Of a stretch of 64,000 nt of DNA, positions 16,966 to 25,532 are shown piece by piece; within the stretch, counting starts at the first letter, position 1; each line of letters starts with the position of its first letter. The notes under the pieces are model-generated. The model was not told the DNA's origin. It saw only the letters and a program-made list of their open reading frames with translations, and did not search any database. The position numbers and the translations under genes were made by a program. The stretch is taken from assembly GCF_001713475.1 (NCBI RefSeq), contig NZ_CP016499.1, positions 2,418,001 through 2,482,000 on the forward strand, in the 5' to 3' direction. The DNA comes from Agrobacterium sp. RAC06 (GTDB lineage Bacteria; Pseudomonadota; Alphaproteobacteria; Rhizobiales; Rhizobiaceae).

Positions 16966-17361
16966 TCAGGCCGAACGCAGTTCCGGATGCACGGCGCCTG
17001 CGCCGATGTGATCCGAAAGCAGCTTGCGGAAGGCGACCGCTTCAACCGGCTTGTGCAGGAAGTCCGTGATACCGGCTGCCTTTGCTTCCTCGCGAAGACG
17101 CGGCTCGTCGTCTGCCGTCACCATCACCACAGGAACATCACGGTAACGGTCCATCAGGCGCACGGCCTTGACAAACTGAAGCCCGGACATGCCCGGCAGC
17201 ATGTGGTCGACAATCAACATTTCGAAGTTCTCGGCATGACACAGCATCAGAGCCGTGTTGCCATCGCCGGCAACCTTGATCTCTTCAACGGTGACCTTCT
17301 TTGCGAGATGCTTGATGATCATCGCATTGGTCGGATTGTCTTCGACAATTAGTATGGCCAT
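16966..17361 (-). CDS. Single-domain response regulator (CheY-like)
   Basis: A 131-residue stand-alone receiver: IVEDNP acidic pair, phospho-acceptor Asp52 in LIVDHMLPG, VTADDE Thr and LHKP Lys near 104. No output domain is present. It is the first gene of the operon and may be a phosphate sink, shuttle or protein-interaction output for the hybrid kinase. I chose ATG 17361; a TTG two codons upstream is possible. A CtrA-type box lies about 150 bp upstream. Confidence 0.9.
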   Translation of the reverse strand: MAILIVEDNPTNAMIIKHLAKKVTVEEIKVAGDGNTALMLCHAENFEMLIVDHMLPGMSGLQFVKAVRLMDRYRDVPVVMVTADDEPRLREEAKAAGITDFLHKPVEAVAFRKLLSDHIGAGAVHPELRSA

Positions 17362-17508
17362 TTCCAAACCCCCATGAACACGCCCAGCCCAGGCTCCGTC
17401 GGCCTTCCAGGCCGGACGGGAACTGCGTTAACCTTTCATGGAGGAGTTGTATCAGGGGGAGGCTGAAATTCGCTGAACCAAACCGGTACAATTTTACCGA
17501 TGGCACAT

Positions 17509-17523
17509 TTAATTAGAACTTAA
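17509..17523. promoter_or_regulatory. CtrA-type binding site upstream of the signalling operon
   Basis: TTAATTAGAACTTAA is an exact TTAA-N7-TTAA, the full CtrA recognition pattern of alphaproteobacteria. A TTAACC half-site lies at 17428-17433, closer to the operon. It lies in the 202-bp gap between the operon (start 17361) and the convergently placed frcK stop (17564), so only the signalling operon starts from this gap. This suggests cell-cycle control. Confidence 0.5.
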
Positions 17524-17563
17524 GAATTTTCGCAGGCTCGACTACACCTTGAGACGGGCGTGT

Positions 17564-18187
17564 TCACAGCGTATTGAAGGAGAAATCGGCCGCCGCGCTG
17601 CGCTCGATGACGAGCCTACCATTGGGCAAATCATTGCCTTCCACTTTCGCTTCGATCTGTGCCGGTGTGAGACCATAATGGGTCCAGCGTGCTACGAGCC
17701 TGCGCTCCAGTTCACTGATCGGCGGCGCAACCATGACGGTAAGGTCGAAGAGATCCGCCAGGCTCGCCCAGCGCCCCTGCTGCAGCAGGAGATAATTGCC
17801 CTCGGCAATGACGATGCGATCTTCCGCGACAATGCATCGCGCGGCGGCGATGGCGAGTTCGCGGTCACGATCGAAGACGGGCGTGAAGACTTCACCGCCG
17901 GCCTTGACGGCTCTGAGGATGTCGCCCAGGCCCCTGATGTCGAAAGTATGCGGAGCGCCCTTGCGGGCGATGTCACCGCGCTCTTCAAGGATCGCATTGT
18001 CGAGGTGGAAGCCATCCATCGGCAGAACTGCGCTACGGTGGCCCCTCTCCGTCAGAGTCTGATGCAATCGATCCGCCAAAGTTGACTTACCCGCGCCTGG
18101 TGGTCCGGCCACACCTACGAGCAGGCGGACGCCATCCTGCGCCCGCCGCTCGATCTCGGTGATCAGATCATCCAGCACCGGCGTCAT
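17564..18187 (-). CDS. frcK: FrcK-type P-loop kinase of the fructose locus
   Basis: A 207-residue uridine kinase/phosphoribulokinase-like NTPase with Walker A GPPGAGKST (about residues 27-35) and the FHLDN and RIVIAEGNYLLL motifs of the nucleoside kinase family. It is the last gene of frcBCAK; its ATG overlaps the frcA stop by 4 bases, implying coupled translation. In S. meliloti the equivalent gene is part of the fructose transport operon, but its substrate is not established to my knowledge; sugar phosphorylation is likely. Confidence 0.88.
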   Translation of the reverse strand: MTPVLDDLITEIERRAQDGVRLLVGVAGPPGAGKSTLADRLHQTLTERGHRSAVLPMDGFHLDNAILEERGDIARKGAPHTFDIRGLGDILRAVKAGGEVFTPVFDRDRELAIAAARCIVAEDRIVIAEGNYLLLQQGRWASLADLFDLTVMVAPPISELERRLVARWTHYGLTPAQIEAKVEGNDLPNGRLVIERSAAADFSFNTL

Positions 18188-18966
18188 GCGGCGCGCTCGA
18201 CCTCTGGGGCCGGACGGGCGCCGGTCATGAAGGCGACGGCATCCGACATGGTGTAGTCCTTAGGATTGATGACGCAGAGACGCTTTCCGAGACGGTGAAC
18301 GTGGATGCGATCGGCAACCTCGAAGACATGCGGCATGTTGTGACTGATCAGCACGATCGGCAGGCCGCGCGAGCGGACGTCGAGGATCAGTTCGAGTACC
18401 TTGCGGCTCTCCTTGACCCCGAGTGCGGCCGTCGGCTCGTCAAGGATGATGACCTTGGAGCCGAATGCCGCCGCACGCGCGACTGCCACACCCTGGCGCT
18501 GGCCGCCCGAGAGCGTCTCCACCGCCTGATTGATGTTCTGGATCGTCATCAGGCCGAGTTCGGACAGCTTGTCGCGGGCGATCTTCTCCATAGCCGGACG
18601 ATCCAGCTTGCGAAACAGGCTGCCCATGATGCCCGGTTTGCGCAGTTCGCGGCCGAGGAACATGTTGTCGGCAATCGAGAGTGCCGGCGACAGAGCGAGG
18701 TTCTGGTACACGGTCTCGATGCCGGCATTGCGCGCATCGATCGGCGAGCGGAAGTTGATCGGCTTGCCTTCGAGCATGATCTCGCCCTCATCAGGCGAAA
18801 CGGCACCGGAGATCGCCTTGATCAGCGAAGACTTGCCGGCTCCGTTGTCACCGATGACCGCGAGGATCTCGCCCGGATAGAGATCGAAGTCTGCCTGATC
18901 GAGGGCGGTGACGCGGCCGTAACGCTTGACCAGGCCGCGGGCTGTGAGAATGGGTTCCTGGGTCAT
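18184..18966 (-). CDS. frcA: Fructose ABC transporter ATP-binding protein
   Basis: ATPase of a carbohydrate-uptake (CUT2) importer. The 260-residue protein has Walker A GDNGAGKSS, signature LSGGQRQGVAVARA and Walker B VIILDEPTAALG. It has a single nucleotide-binding domain, unlike the doubled RbsA type, as in other FrcA proteins. The start at 18966 touches the frcC stop (TGATG). Neighbours supply the permease (frcC), binding protein (frcB) and kinase (frcK). Confidence 0.94.
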   Translation of the reverse strand: MTQEPILTARGLVKRYGRVTALDQADFDLYPGEILAVIGDNGAGKSSLIKAISGAVSPDEGEIMLEGKPINFRSPIDARNAGIETVYQNLALSPALSIADNMFLGRELRKPGIMGSLFRKLDRPAMEKIARDKLSELGLMTIQNINQAVETLSGGQRQGVAVARAAAFGSKVIILDEPTAALGVKESRKVLELILDVRSRGLPIVLISHNMPHVFEVADRIHVHRLGKRLCVINPKDYTMSDAVAFMTGARPAPEVERAA

Positions 18967-20048
18967 CAGCCTGCTACCTTTCTGATCCACTGGTCGATTG
19001 CGACGGCGGCGATGATGAGAACGCCGATCAAGAGATAGGTCCATTGCGGGTCCGTGCCGATCAGGCGTAGGCCGAGCTGGAAGACACCAACGATCAGCGC
19101 GCCGAAGATCATGCCGAGGATCGAGCCACGCCCGCCAAAGAGCGAAATGCCGCCGATCACCACGGCCGTGATGGATTCGATATTGGCAAACTGTCCGGCG
19201 GTCGGGGAAACCGAGCCGATTCGGCCGATCAAGGCCCAGCCGGCGAGCGCGCAGATGAGGCCGGACAGCGTGTATACGGAGATCAGCATGCGCTTGACGT
19301 TGACGCCTGCGAGTTCCGCCGCATCCGGATCGTCACCGACCGCATAGACGTGGCGGCCCCAGGCGGTGTGGTTCAGCACATACCAGAGGAGTGCAACGAG
19401 GAGCACCATGGCGATAACGCCATAGGTCAGCACCGCGCCGCCCATGCGGATGTTCTCCCCGAAGAACTTGAGGATCGGCGCGTTCGCATCGATGTCCTGG
19501 CTGCGGATCGTCTCGTTGGCGGAATAAAGGAAGTTGGTGGCAAGCACGATCTGCCACATGCCGAGCGTCACGATGAAGGGCGGCAGTTTCATGCGCGCCA
19601 CGAGCACCCCATTGATGAAGCCGCAAAAGGCGCCGACACCGAGACCGCAGATCACGGCAAGCTCGGGAGGAAGGCCGTAGCGGAAGGCAAACTGGCCCAT
19701 GACCACCGACGATAGAACCATGATGGCGCCGACCGAGAGATCGATGCCCTTCGTCAGGATTACCAGCGTCTGCGCTGCTCCAACGATCCCGACAATCGCG
19801 ACCTGCTGCAGAATGAGCGTCATCGTGAAGGCGGAGAAGAACTTGCCGCCGAGAATAAGGCCGAAGACGGCGATCGACAGAACAAGCACGATCAGCGCCA
19901 CGGCTGCCGGGCTTGAATGCAAGAAATGCTGGAAGCGCTCGAGGGCACTCTTTTCATGACGGTCGAACGAGGCGACTTCGGTCGAACTCGACGACAGGAC
20001 CTTTTCAAATTCTTGCGTGGTCCGCGTCTCGGGATTGGCCGGCTGCAT
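18966..20048 (-). CDS. frcC: Fructose ABC transporter permease
   Basis: Inner-membrane permease of the CUT2 importer. The 360-residue protein has a hydrophilic N-terminus (to about residue 45), then about eight to ten membrane helices and the family block LTKGIDLSVGAIMVLSSVV, plus GLGVGAFCGFINGVLVAR and the late GGISLFGGRGSILG. It is separated from frcB by a hairpin and coupled to frcA. Confidence 0.94.
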   Translation of the reverse strand: MQPANPETRTTQEFEKVLSSSSTEVASFDRHEKSALERFQHFLHSSPAAVALIVLVLSIAVFGLILGGKFFSAFTMTLILQQVAIVGIVGAAQTLVILTKGIDLSVGAIMVLSSVVMGQFAFRYGLPPELAVICGLGVGAFCGFINGVLVARMKLPPFIVTLGMWQIVLATNFLYSANETIRSQDIDANAPILKFFGENIRMGGAVLTYGVIAMVLLVALLWYVLNHTAWGRHVYAVGDDPDAAELAGVNVKRMLISVYTLSGLICALAGWALIGRIGSVSPTAGQFANIESITAVVIGGISLFGGRGSILGMIFGALIVGVFQLGLRLIGTDPQWTYLLIGVLIIAAVAIDQWIRKVAG

Positions 20049-20136
20049 GGGTCATCCTCCCTGCCGTTGGTCTCAGTATTTTACATGAAGGATACGCCCG
20101 ACCTGCCGCCGCGCAAAGGCCGGGCGTTGCGCCTAG

Positions 20137-20159
20137 CGGCGGGAGACGAGCTCCCGCCG
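20137..20159 (-). promoter_or_regulatory. Intra-operon hairpin after frcB
   Basis: CGGCGGGAG (20137-20145) and CTCCCGCCG (20151-20159) form a perfect 9-bp stem with a 5-base loop, 29 bp after the frcB stop and without a T-run. Such hairpins typically protect the binding-protein mRNA or cause partial termination, giving more FrcB than FrcC/FrcA. Confidence 0.65.
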
Positions 20160-20188
20160 ACGTTTCAGTTCAGGCGCAGGAGTTTCGA

Positions 20189-21214
20189 TCAGCCCCAGCA
20201 CTTCTCGGTGCCGACCTTGGTGTCGATCGACTCGACGCCGGCTGCCGGCTTGTCGGTGACGAGGGCGACGCCCGTGTCGAAGAAGCTCTTGCCTTCGGAG
20301 GCCGCCGGCTTTTCACCGGTGTCTGCGAACTTCTTGATCGCTTCGATGCCGAGCGATGCCATCAGCAGCGGATACTGCTGCGAGGTGGCACCGATGACGC
20401 CTTCGGCGACGTTCTTGACGCCCGGGCAACCGCCGTCGACCGACACGATCAGCACGTCACCTTCCTTGCCAACGGCCTTCAGCGCTTCATAGGCGCCGGC
20501 GGCTGCCGGTTCGTTGATGGTGTGAACGACATTGATGGACGGATCCTTCTGGAGAAGGTTTTCCATGGCGGTGCGGCCGCCTTCTTCATTGCCGTTGGTG
20601 ATGTCATGGCCAACGATGCGCGGATCGGTTTCGTCGCCGATCTTGTTGATGTCGACCACGTCAATGCCGAAGCCCTTCATGAAGCCCTGGTTACGCAGGA
20701 CGTCGACCGACGGCTGCGAGGGGGTCAGGTTGAGGAAGGCGATCTTGGCGTCCTTGGCGGCGTCGCCGAGGGTTGCTGCTGCCCACTTGCCGATGAGTTC
20801 GCCGGCGAGAAGGTTGTCGGTCGCGAAGGTCATGTCGGCAGAATCGATCGGCTCCAGCGGCGTGTCGAGGGCGATGACGAGGAGACCTGCGTCACGGGCC
20901 TTCTGAACAGCCGGAACAATGCCCTTGGTGTCGGATGCGGTGAGCAGAATGCCCTTTGCGCCGTCGGCGATGCAGGTTTCGATGGCGGCAACCTGGCTTT
21001 CGCTATCGCCGTCGACCTTGCCGGCATAGGACTTGAGCGTCACGCCAAGCTCGGCGGCCTTGGCGGTCGCGCCTTCCTTCATCTTGACGAAGAAGGGGTT
21101 GGTGTCGGTCTTGGTGATGAGGCAGGCAGAAACGTCGGCTGCCTGTGCCGGGGCGGCGAAAACAACGCCGAGGGCAAGGGTCGACAGGGCAGCAGTGATC
21201 AGAGACTTTTTCAT
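20189..21214 (-). CDS. frcB: Fructose-binding periplasmic protein
   Basis: Sugar-binding protein of the peripla_BP_4 family that delivers substrate to FrcCA. Residues 1-25 are a signal peptide ([16 protein letters not shown], cleavage after AQA). The mature part shows the type I sugar-binder pattern [43 protein letters not shown] and VHTINEPAA. The start at 21214 follows GGGAGGAT. It is first in the operon and divergent from frcR, with a ROK-type palindrome in between. Confidence 0.94.
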   Translation of the reverse strand: MKKSLITAALSTLALGVVFAAPAQAADVSACLITKTDTNPFFVKMKEGATAKAAELGVTLKSYAGKVDGDSESQVAAIETCIADGAKGILLTASDTKGIVPAVQKARDAGLLVIALDTPLEPIDSADMTFATDNLLAGELIGKWAAATLGDAAKDAKIAFLNLTPSQPSVDVLRNQGFMKGFGIDVVDINKIGDETDPRIVGHDITNGNEEGGRTAMENLLQKDPSINVVHTINEPAAAGAYEALKAVGKEGDVLIVSVDGGCPGVKNVAEGVIGATSQQYPLLMASLGIEAIKKFADTGEKPAASEGKSFFDTGVALVTDKPAAGVESIDTKVGTEKCWG

Positions 21215-21361
21215 TTGGTAATCCTCCCGAATGGTGTCGGCCAGCTCCTCCGGCCGCAGCGTGTCGGCACGGATCACCTTCCGGCGATCCGATCGGCTGC
21301 CATCAGGCATCCACTCCTCCACGGGCCCATTTAGAACATGAGGACATTTCAGCTGTCAATA

Positions 21362-21382
21362 AATAAATCCAGTTGAATTATT
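21362..21382. promoter_or_regulatory. Candidate FrcR (ROK) operator
   Basis: AATAAATC-N5-GAATTATT is an AT-rich inverted repeat with 7 of 8 arm matches in the 231-bp divergent frcB/frcR gap. ROK repressors such as NagC/Mlc bind similar TTATT...AATAA arms, so this is the natural FrcR site. Confidence 0.5.
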
Positions 21383-21445
21383 AAATCGGTGTGACATTCT
21401 GCGAGCGCTTTCGTAAAAGGAAGCGGTCGGGAGGAGCGGCCTTCA

Positions 21446-22690
21446 GTGTCACAGGATGATCATGCACGACTGGCGGATCCGGCGCCCAGGGTGAGCGCCG
21501 GCGGCGGCTCGAACCAGGTGCGCGTGCGCGCCTATAACGAGCGGCTGGTGCTATCGCTCGTGCGGCAGAATCCTGGCTGTTCGAAGGCCGATATCGCTCG
21601 CCTTACCGGCCTTTCCGCCCAGACCGTCTCGGTTATCATGCGCTCGCTCGAAAGCGACGAACTCTTGATGCGCGGCGAACCGATCCGCGGCCGTGTCGGC
21701 CAGCCCTCCGTTCCGATGTTCATAAACCCGGAAGCGGTCTTTTCCTTCGGCGTGAAAATTGGCCGCCGAAGCGCCGACCTCGTGCTGATGGATTTCGCCG
21801 GCACGATTCGGGAGCAACGCCACCGCACCTATCGCTACCCCCATCCCGATCATCTCCTGCCCTTCATCTGTGACGGCATCGCCGCCATGGAAGCTGAAAT
21901 GGACGAACACACGCGGGCACGCATTGCCGGAATCGGCATTGCCGCGCCCTTCGAACTCTGGAACTGGGCCGAGGAAGTCGGCGCACCGGAAGGGGCGATG
22001 GATATCTGGCGCAAGGTCGACCTGCAGGTCGAGGTCCAGAGCCGCATGGCGCATCCCGTCTATCTGCGCAACGACGCGACCAGCGCCTGCGGAGCAGAAC
22101 TGGTGTTTGGCGCAGGCCAACGCTACCCGGATTTCGTCTACTTCTACATCGGCTCGTTCATCGGCGGCGGCATCGTCGTCAATTCGTCCCTCTTCGTCGG
22201 CCGAACCGGGACCGCAGGAGCGATCGGCCCCCTGCCCGTCCGCGACAAACACGGCCAGACGCGCCAGCTTCTCGACATCGCCTCGATCTTCGTTCTCGAG
22301 AACCTGCTGCGAGAGCGCGGGCTCGATCCCCAGCCGCTCTGGTATGCAGCGGAAGAATGGATCGACTTCGGCGAGCCGCTGGAAATCTGGATCCAGGATA
22401 CGGCAGCAGCGCTGGCCCAGGCCGTGATCGCGGCCGCATCGATCATCGACTTTGCTGCCGCGATCATCGACGGCGGCTTCCCGGCCTGGGTTCGCCATCG
22501 CCTGGTCAAGGCCACCATCGAGGCGATGAACCGCCTCGACCTGCAGGGCGTCGTCATTCCCGACATCGTCGAGGGCGAGGTCGGCGATCAGGCCCGCGCC
22601 ATCGGCGGCGCCAGCCTGCCGATCTTCGACCGCTATCTCATCGATCAAACCGTGTTGTTCAAGGATACCACCCATGCTGAAGGGCATTGA
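21446..22690 (+). CDS. frcR: ROK family transcriptional repressor of the fructose locus
   Basis: 414 residues. An N-terminal winged helix (about 30-70, CSKADIARLTGLSAQTVSVI) is followed by a ROK sugar-kinase-like domain with the FIGGGIVVNSSLFVGRTG glycine block and YLRNDATSACGAE. The usual ROK zinc motif CxCGxxGC is not visible. It starts with GTG after GGGAGGAG. It is divergent from frcBCAK and overlaps the mutarotase gene by 17 bases, so it most likely senses fructose or its phosphate and represses the operon. Confidence 0.88.
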   Translation: MSQDDHARLADPAPRVSAGGGSNQVRVRAYNERLVLSLVRQNPGCSKADIARLTGLSAQTVSVIMRSLESDELLMRGEPIRGRVGQPSVPMFINPEAVFSFGVKIGRRSADLVLMDFAGTIREQRHRTYRYPHPDHLLPFICDGIAAMEAEMDEHTRARIAGIGIAAPFELWNWAEEVGAPEGAMDIWRKVDLQVEVQSRMAHPVYLRNDATSACGAELVFGAGQRYPDFVYFYIGSFIGGGIVVNSSLFVGRTGTAGAIGPLPVRDKHGQTRQLLDIASIFVLENLLRERGLDPQPLWYAAEEWIDFGEPLEIWIQDTAAALAQAVIAAASIIDFAAAIIDGGFPAWVRHRLVKATIEAMNRLDLQGVVIPDIVEGEVGDQARAIGGASLPIFDRYLIDQTVLFKDTTHAEGH

Positions 22691-23102
22691 CCCCCTCCTA
22701 AGCCCCGAACTTCTCGCCACCCTCCGCGCCATGGGCCATGGCGACGAGATCGCCATCGTTGACGGCAACTACCCTGCGCTCGAACATGCGCGGCGCCTGG
22801 TACGCCTCGACGGGCATCACCTCGTGCCCGTGCTGAACGCGATCCTCAGCGTGATGCCGATCGACGATTTCGTGCCGGAGGCGATCTTTCGGTCTGTCGT
22901 CGGCGGGAGGCCGGACCAGGTCGATCCGGTGCACCAGGAGATCATCGACTGCTGCGCAAAGCATGAGCCGAAAGTACCCGTGACGAAGCTGATCGGTGCG
23001 GATTTCTACAACCGGGTCAAGGCCGCCCATACCGTCGTGCAGACGGGTGAGCCGCGCCTCTACGCCAATGTGATCCTGCGCAAGGGCGTGATCTACCCCT
23101 GA
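22674..23102 (+). CDS. RbsD/FucU family sugar mutarotase
   Basis: A 142-residue cytoplasmic protein predicted to interconvert sugar anomers or ring forms. The FucU/RbsD start LSPELLATLRAMGHGDEIAI with its catalytic His and the VDGNYPA block are clear, as is the C-terminal GEPRLYANVILRKG. It overlaps frcR by 17 bases and is translated with it. The context suggests a fructose (or related ketose) mutarotase; L-fucose specificity is unlikely because no fucose genes are nearby. Confidence 0.88.
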   Translation: MLKGIDPLLSPELLATLRAMGHGDEIAIVDGNYPALEHARRLVRLDGHHLVPVLNAILSVMPIDDFVPEAIFRSVVGGRPDQVDPVHQEIIDCCAKHEPKVPVTKLIGADFYNRVKAAHTVVQTGEPRLYANVILRKGVIYP

Positions 23103-23116
23103 TCCAGCGGCTGCGC

Positions 23117-23851
23117 TCAGCCCTCGAGGGCGCGCGAGATCCTTCGGGACAGTTCCACGGGGTTCTTCAGAACGATGGCGCGGCTGGTGCGCTCCACCAG
23201 CTGTTCGCGCGCCAGCCTCGACATCTCGCGCGACACCGTCTCTCGGCTAGCGCCGATATGTTCTGCCAGTTCCGCATGCACCAGCGGCGGCGAAATGATG
23301 CGTTCGCGACCACCGTCGTTGCGCACGCGCGAAAGCCTGAGCAGTGTGTTGTAGAGGCGATGCTTGGTGTCGAGGAACGAGAGTTCCGACAGGCGATCGT
23401 TCATCGCCCTGATACGCTTCGAAAGAAGCTGCAGCAGCGCCAGCGCGACATCAGACCTCTGCCGCAGAATGTCGAGAAAGACGATGCAGGGGATCACGGT
23501 CACCGTTGCGTCGCTAACGGCCATGAGGCTTGCGGAACGGGCCATGTCATCGATGGCGGACTGTTCGCCGAGGATGTCGCCGCGCTTGAAGCTGCCGAGA
23601 ATGGCCTCCTTACCGACGGAGAAACGCAGCACGGCGCGGATCTCTCCCGTCTGGACGATGAAGACATCCTTGGACATATCCTCGAAGTCGACCAGACTTT
23701 CGCCGGCACTCAGCGTACGAGAATGGCAGCGCAAAAGCCATTCGCGGTCCTCTTCCGGCGTGAGACCAGCAAAAATCGCACATCCGCGCAGTGTCGGAAG
23801 CGTTGTTGCCGGAAGCGGCAGGGCGGAGCCTGTCGTAGCGTTTGCTTTCAT
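23117..23851 (-). CDS. Crp/Fnr family transcriptional regulator
   Basis: A 244-residue regulator. The cyclic-nucleotide beta barrel (about 25-140) carries a phosphate-binding-cassette-like LGEQSAIDDMARSASLMA. A dimer helix follows, then an HTH (HAELAEHIGASRETVSREMS). The cysteine cluster of FNR oxygen sensors is absent, so it is not an Fe-S FNR. Cyclic nucleotide binding is possible but not proven. It is convergent with the mutarotase gene. I see no recognisable Crp/Fnr palindrome in the short upstream gap. Confidence 0.9.
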   Translation of the reverse strand: MKANATTGSALPLPATTLPTLRGCAIFAGLTPEEDREWLLRCHSRTLSAGESLVDFEDMSKDVFIVQTGEIRAVLRFSVGKEAILGSFKRGDILGEQSAIDDMARSASLMAVSDATVTVIPCIVFLDILRQRSDVALALLQLLSKRIRAMNDRLSELSFLDTKHRLYNTLLRLSRVRNDGGRERIISPPLVHAELAEHIGASRETVSREMSRLAREQLVERTSRAIVLKNPVELSRRISRALEG

Positions 23852-24008
23852 TTACGGATTACTTGTCGCGTTCATGACGATGGAGCTTACTTATTCGCCG
23901 GTATCGATGCTTAGCAAGATGTCGAAAACCAAGACCCTTACAATTCGGCTACCGCAGAGCATCGAATTTCATTCAATTTGAAACAATGCAGAAACCGGTG
24001 CGCAAGAG

Positions 24009-25049
24009 TCAACCGATGGAACCCGATGACGGCCCCCAGACGTCGGTGAGGGCAAAGCCGCGCTCGAAGGGATCGAAGGGATCGAGCGCGACCTGATGCA
24101 GGCCGAAGGTGAAGCCTCGGCCGCTGATGGTCGGGATGACGGCCGGACGACCGGCCACCTCCGACAGGTCGGCAAGGCCCACCTCGAATTCAGAACCGAT
24201 GATCGAGCGGGACAGCATCGTGTCGCCGACCGCGACCTTGCCTCGGGCGTGCAGCGTCGCGAGATTGGCAGAGTTTCCGGTGCCACAGGGCGACCGATCG
24301 ACGCGACCCGGCCACATCGTGGTGCAGGTGCGGATTGCACCGTCAGGATCGACATCGCGGAACATCACATAGGCAACGCCGGAAATGGCCGGGATCTCGG
24401 GATGGACAACAGGGATCTTGCGATTGATCTCTTCCTTCAGGATCATGCCGGCCTCGACAAGCGCCCGGGCATTGCCCTTTTCGATCGTGAGCCCGACCTG
24501 ACCAACATCGACGAGGGCATAGAAGATGCCGCCATAGCTCAGATCGAAGGTGATACGGCCCCATTGCTCGGTGTCGAGCGTCACATCCAGCTCGTGCACG
24601 AAAGACGGCACCATGGTGAGCTTGACGCGCTCGCAGCGCCCGTCACGGCAGGTGGCGGTCGCCTTGACGAGTCCGGCTGCCGTTTCCAGCATGACGACCG
24701 TCTCGGGCTCCTGCATCTCGACCATGCCGCTTTCCAAAAGCGCCGTCGTCACGCAGATCGAGTTGGAGCCGGAGCTCGCATGGGCCTGGTCGGGCTGGAG
24801 AATGACGAAGGCGGCATCGGCGGAGGGGTTCTTCGGCGGCAGCAGCAGGTTCACGGAGCCGATAGGTGCGCCGCGCGGCTCGAGCACCAGCATGCGCCTC
24901 AGCGCCTCGCCCTTGGGATCCGTGTTCAGCCAAAGCAACTGCTCGGCGACGGTCTCACCCGGGATCTTCGGCACGCCACCGATGGCGACCTTCCCGATTT
25001 CACCCTCGGCGTGAACGTCGAGCAATTGAAGAGTGCGCTTCCATCTCAT
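24009..25049 (-). CDS. Proline racemase family enzyme, Ser/Cys type (probable hydroxyproline epimerase)
   Basis: 346 residues of the diaminopimelate-epimerase-like proline racemase superfamily. The second catalytic motif is intact (DRSPCGTGNSA, Cys255). At the first site the usual MCGH becomes ASSGSN, placing Ser93 where proline racemase has Cys. From published family analysis as I recall it, Cys/Cys and Ser/Cys members include 4-hydroxyproline 2-epimerases, while Thr/Cys members are trans-3-hydroxyproline dehydratases. True proline racemase is therefore unlikely. No hydroxyproline catabolic genes adjoin it. The start at 25049 has only a weak ribosome site. Confidence 0.85.
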   Translation of the reverse strand: MRWKRTLQLLDVHAEGEIGKVAIGGVPKIPGETVAEQLLWLNTDPKGEALRRMLVLEPRGAPIGSVNLLLPPKNPSADAAFVILQPDQAHASSGSNSICVTTALLESGMVEMQEPETVVMLETAAGLVKATATCRDGRCERVKLTMVPSFVHELDVTLDTEQWGRITFDLSYGGIFYALVDVGQVGLTIEKGNARALVEAGMILKEEINRKIPVVHPEIPAISGVAYVMFRDVDPDGAIRTCTTMWPGRVDRSPCGTGNSANLATLHARGKVAVGDTMLSRSIIGSEFEVGLADLSEVAGRPAVIPTISGRGFTFGLHQVALDPFDPFERGFALTDVWGPSSGSIG

Positions 25050-25337
25050 GTCATTACCCCATGCCGGTCGACCAGCCCGTCGCGAAAGCGGGCCACTGCC
25101 CTTCAAGAGCACAAGCTTATGCGACATCTCAAGGGGATACATCACAGGCGGCGACCTGCAACGTTGCCGGGGCCGTGTTAAATCAGGGGAACGAGATATC
25201 CAAGTGCTTTTATTGCGTGCTCATGAAAACGGCTTTGGCGATCACCCGCGAGTAAGACCGCACGGAGAGTCACGGCAATGAGCCTGCCCTTGGTCAGCTG
25301 ACGCCGACAATCATGCCATGATGAAAGCGAGAGTAAA

Positions 25338-25414
25338 TGGCGCACCCGAAGAGATTCGAACTCCTGACCCCCAGATTCGTAGTCTGGTGCTCTATCCAGC
25401 TGAGCTACGGGTGC
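25338..25414 (-). tRNA. tRNA-Arg (anticodon ACG)
   Basis: On the minus strand the acceptor arms GCACCCG/CGGGTGC with encoded CCA fold into a full cloverleaf. The anticodon stem is CCAGA/TCTGG with loop CTACGAA (ACG at 25378-25380), and the T-arm has TTCGAAT. A34 would be edited to inosine by TadA to read CGN codons. Two open frames across it are tRNA artefacts. Confidence 0.97.
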
Positions 25415-25532
25415 TTGCCAAGGCCGACTGTGCGTCGGCATGTGGCGATCCTCTAAAGCGGGACGATCAGGATTGCAAGCGCCCTTTTCGAAAAAAGAGT
25501 CATTTTCCTGTCACGTGCCTCGCCGGACGGCC

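Noticed and set aside
25178..25441. Short frames on both strands across tRNA-Arg
   Set aside because: Their peptides (such as VAQLDRAP...GGQEFESLRV) are well-known artefacts of translating tRNA genes.
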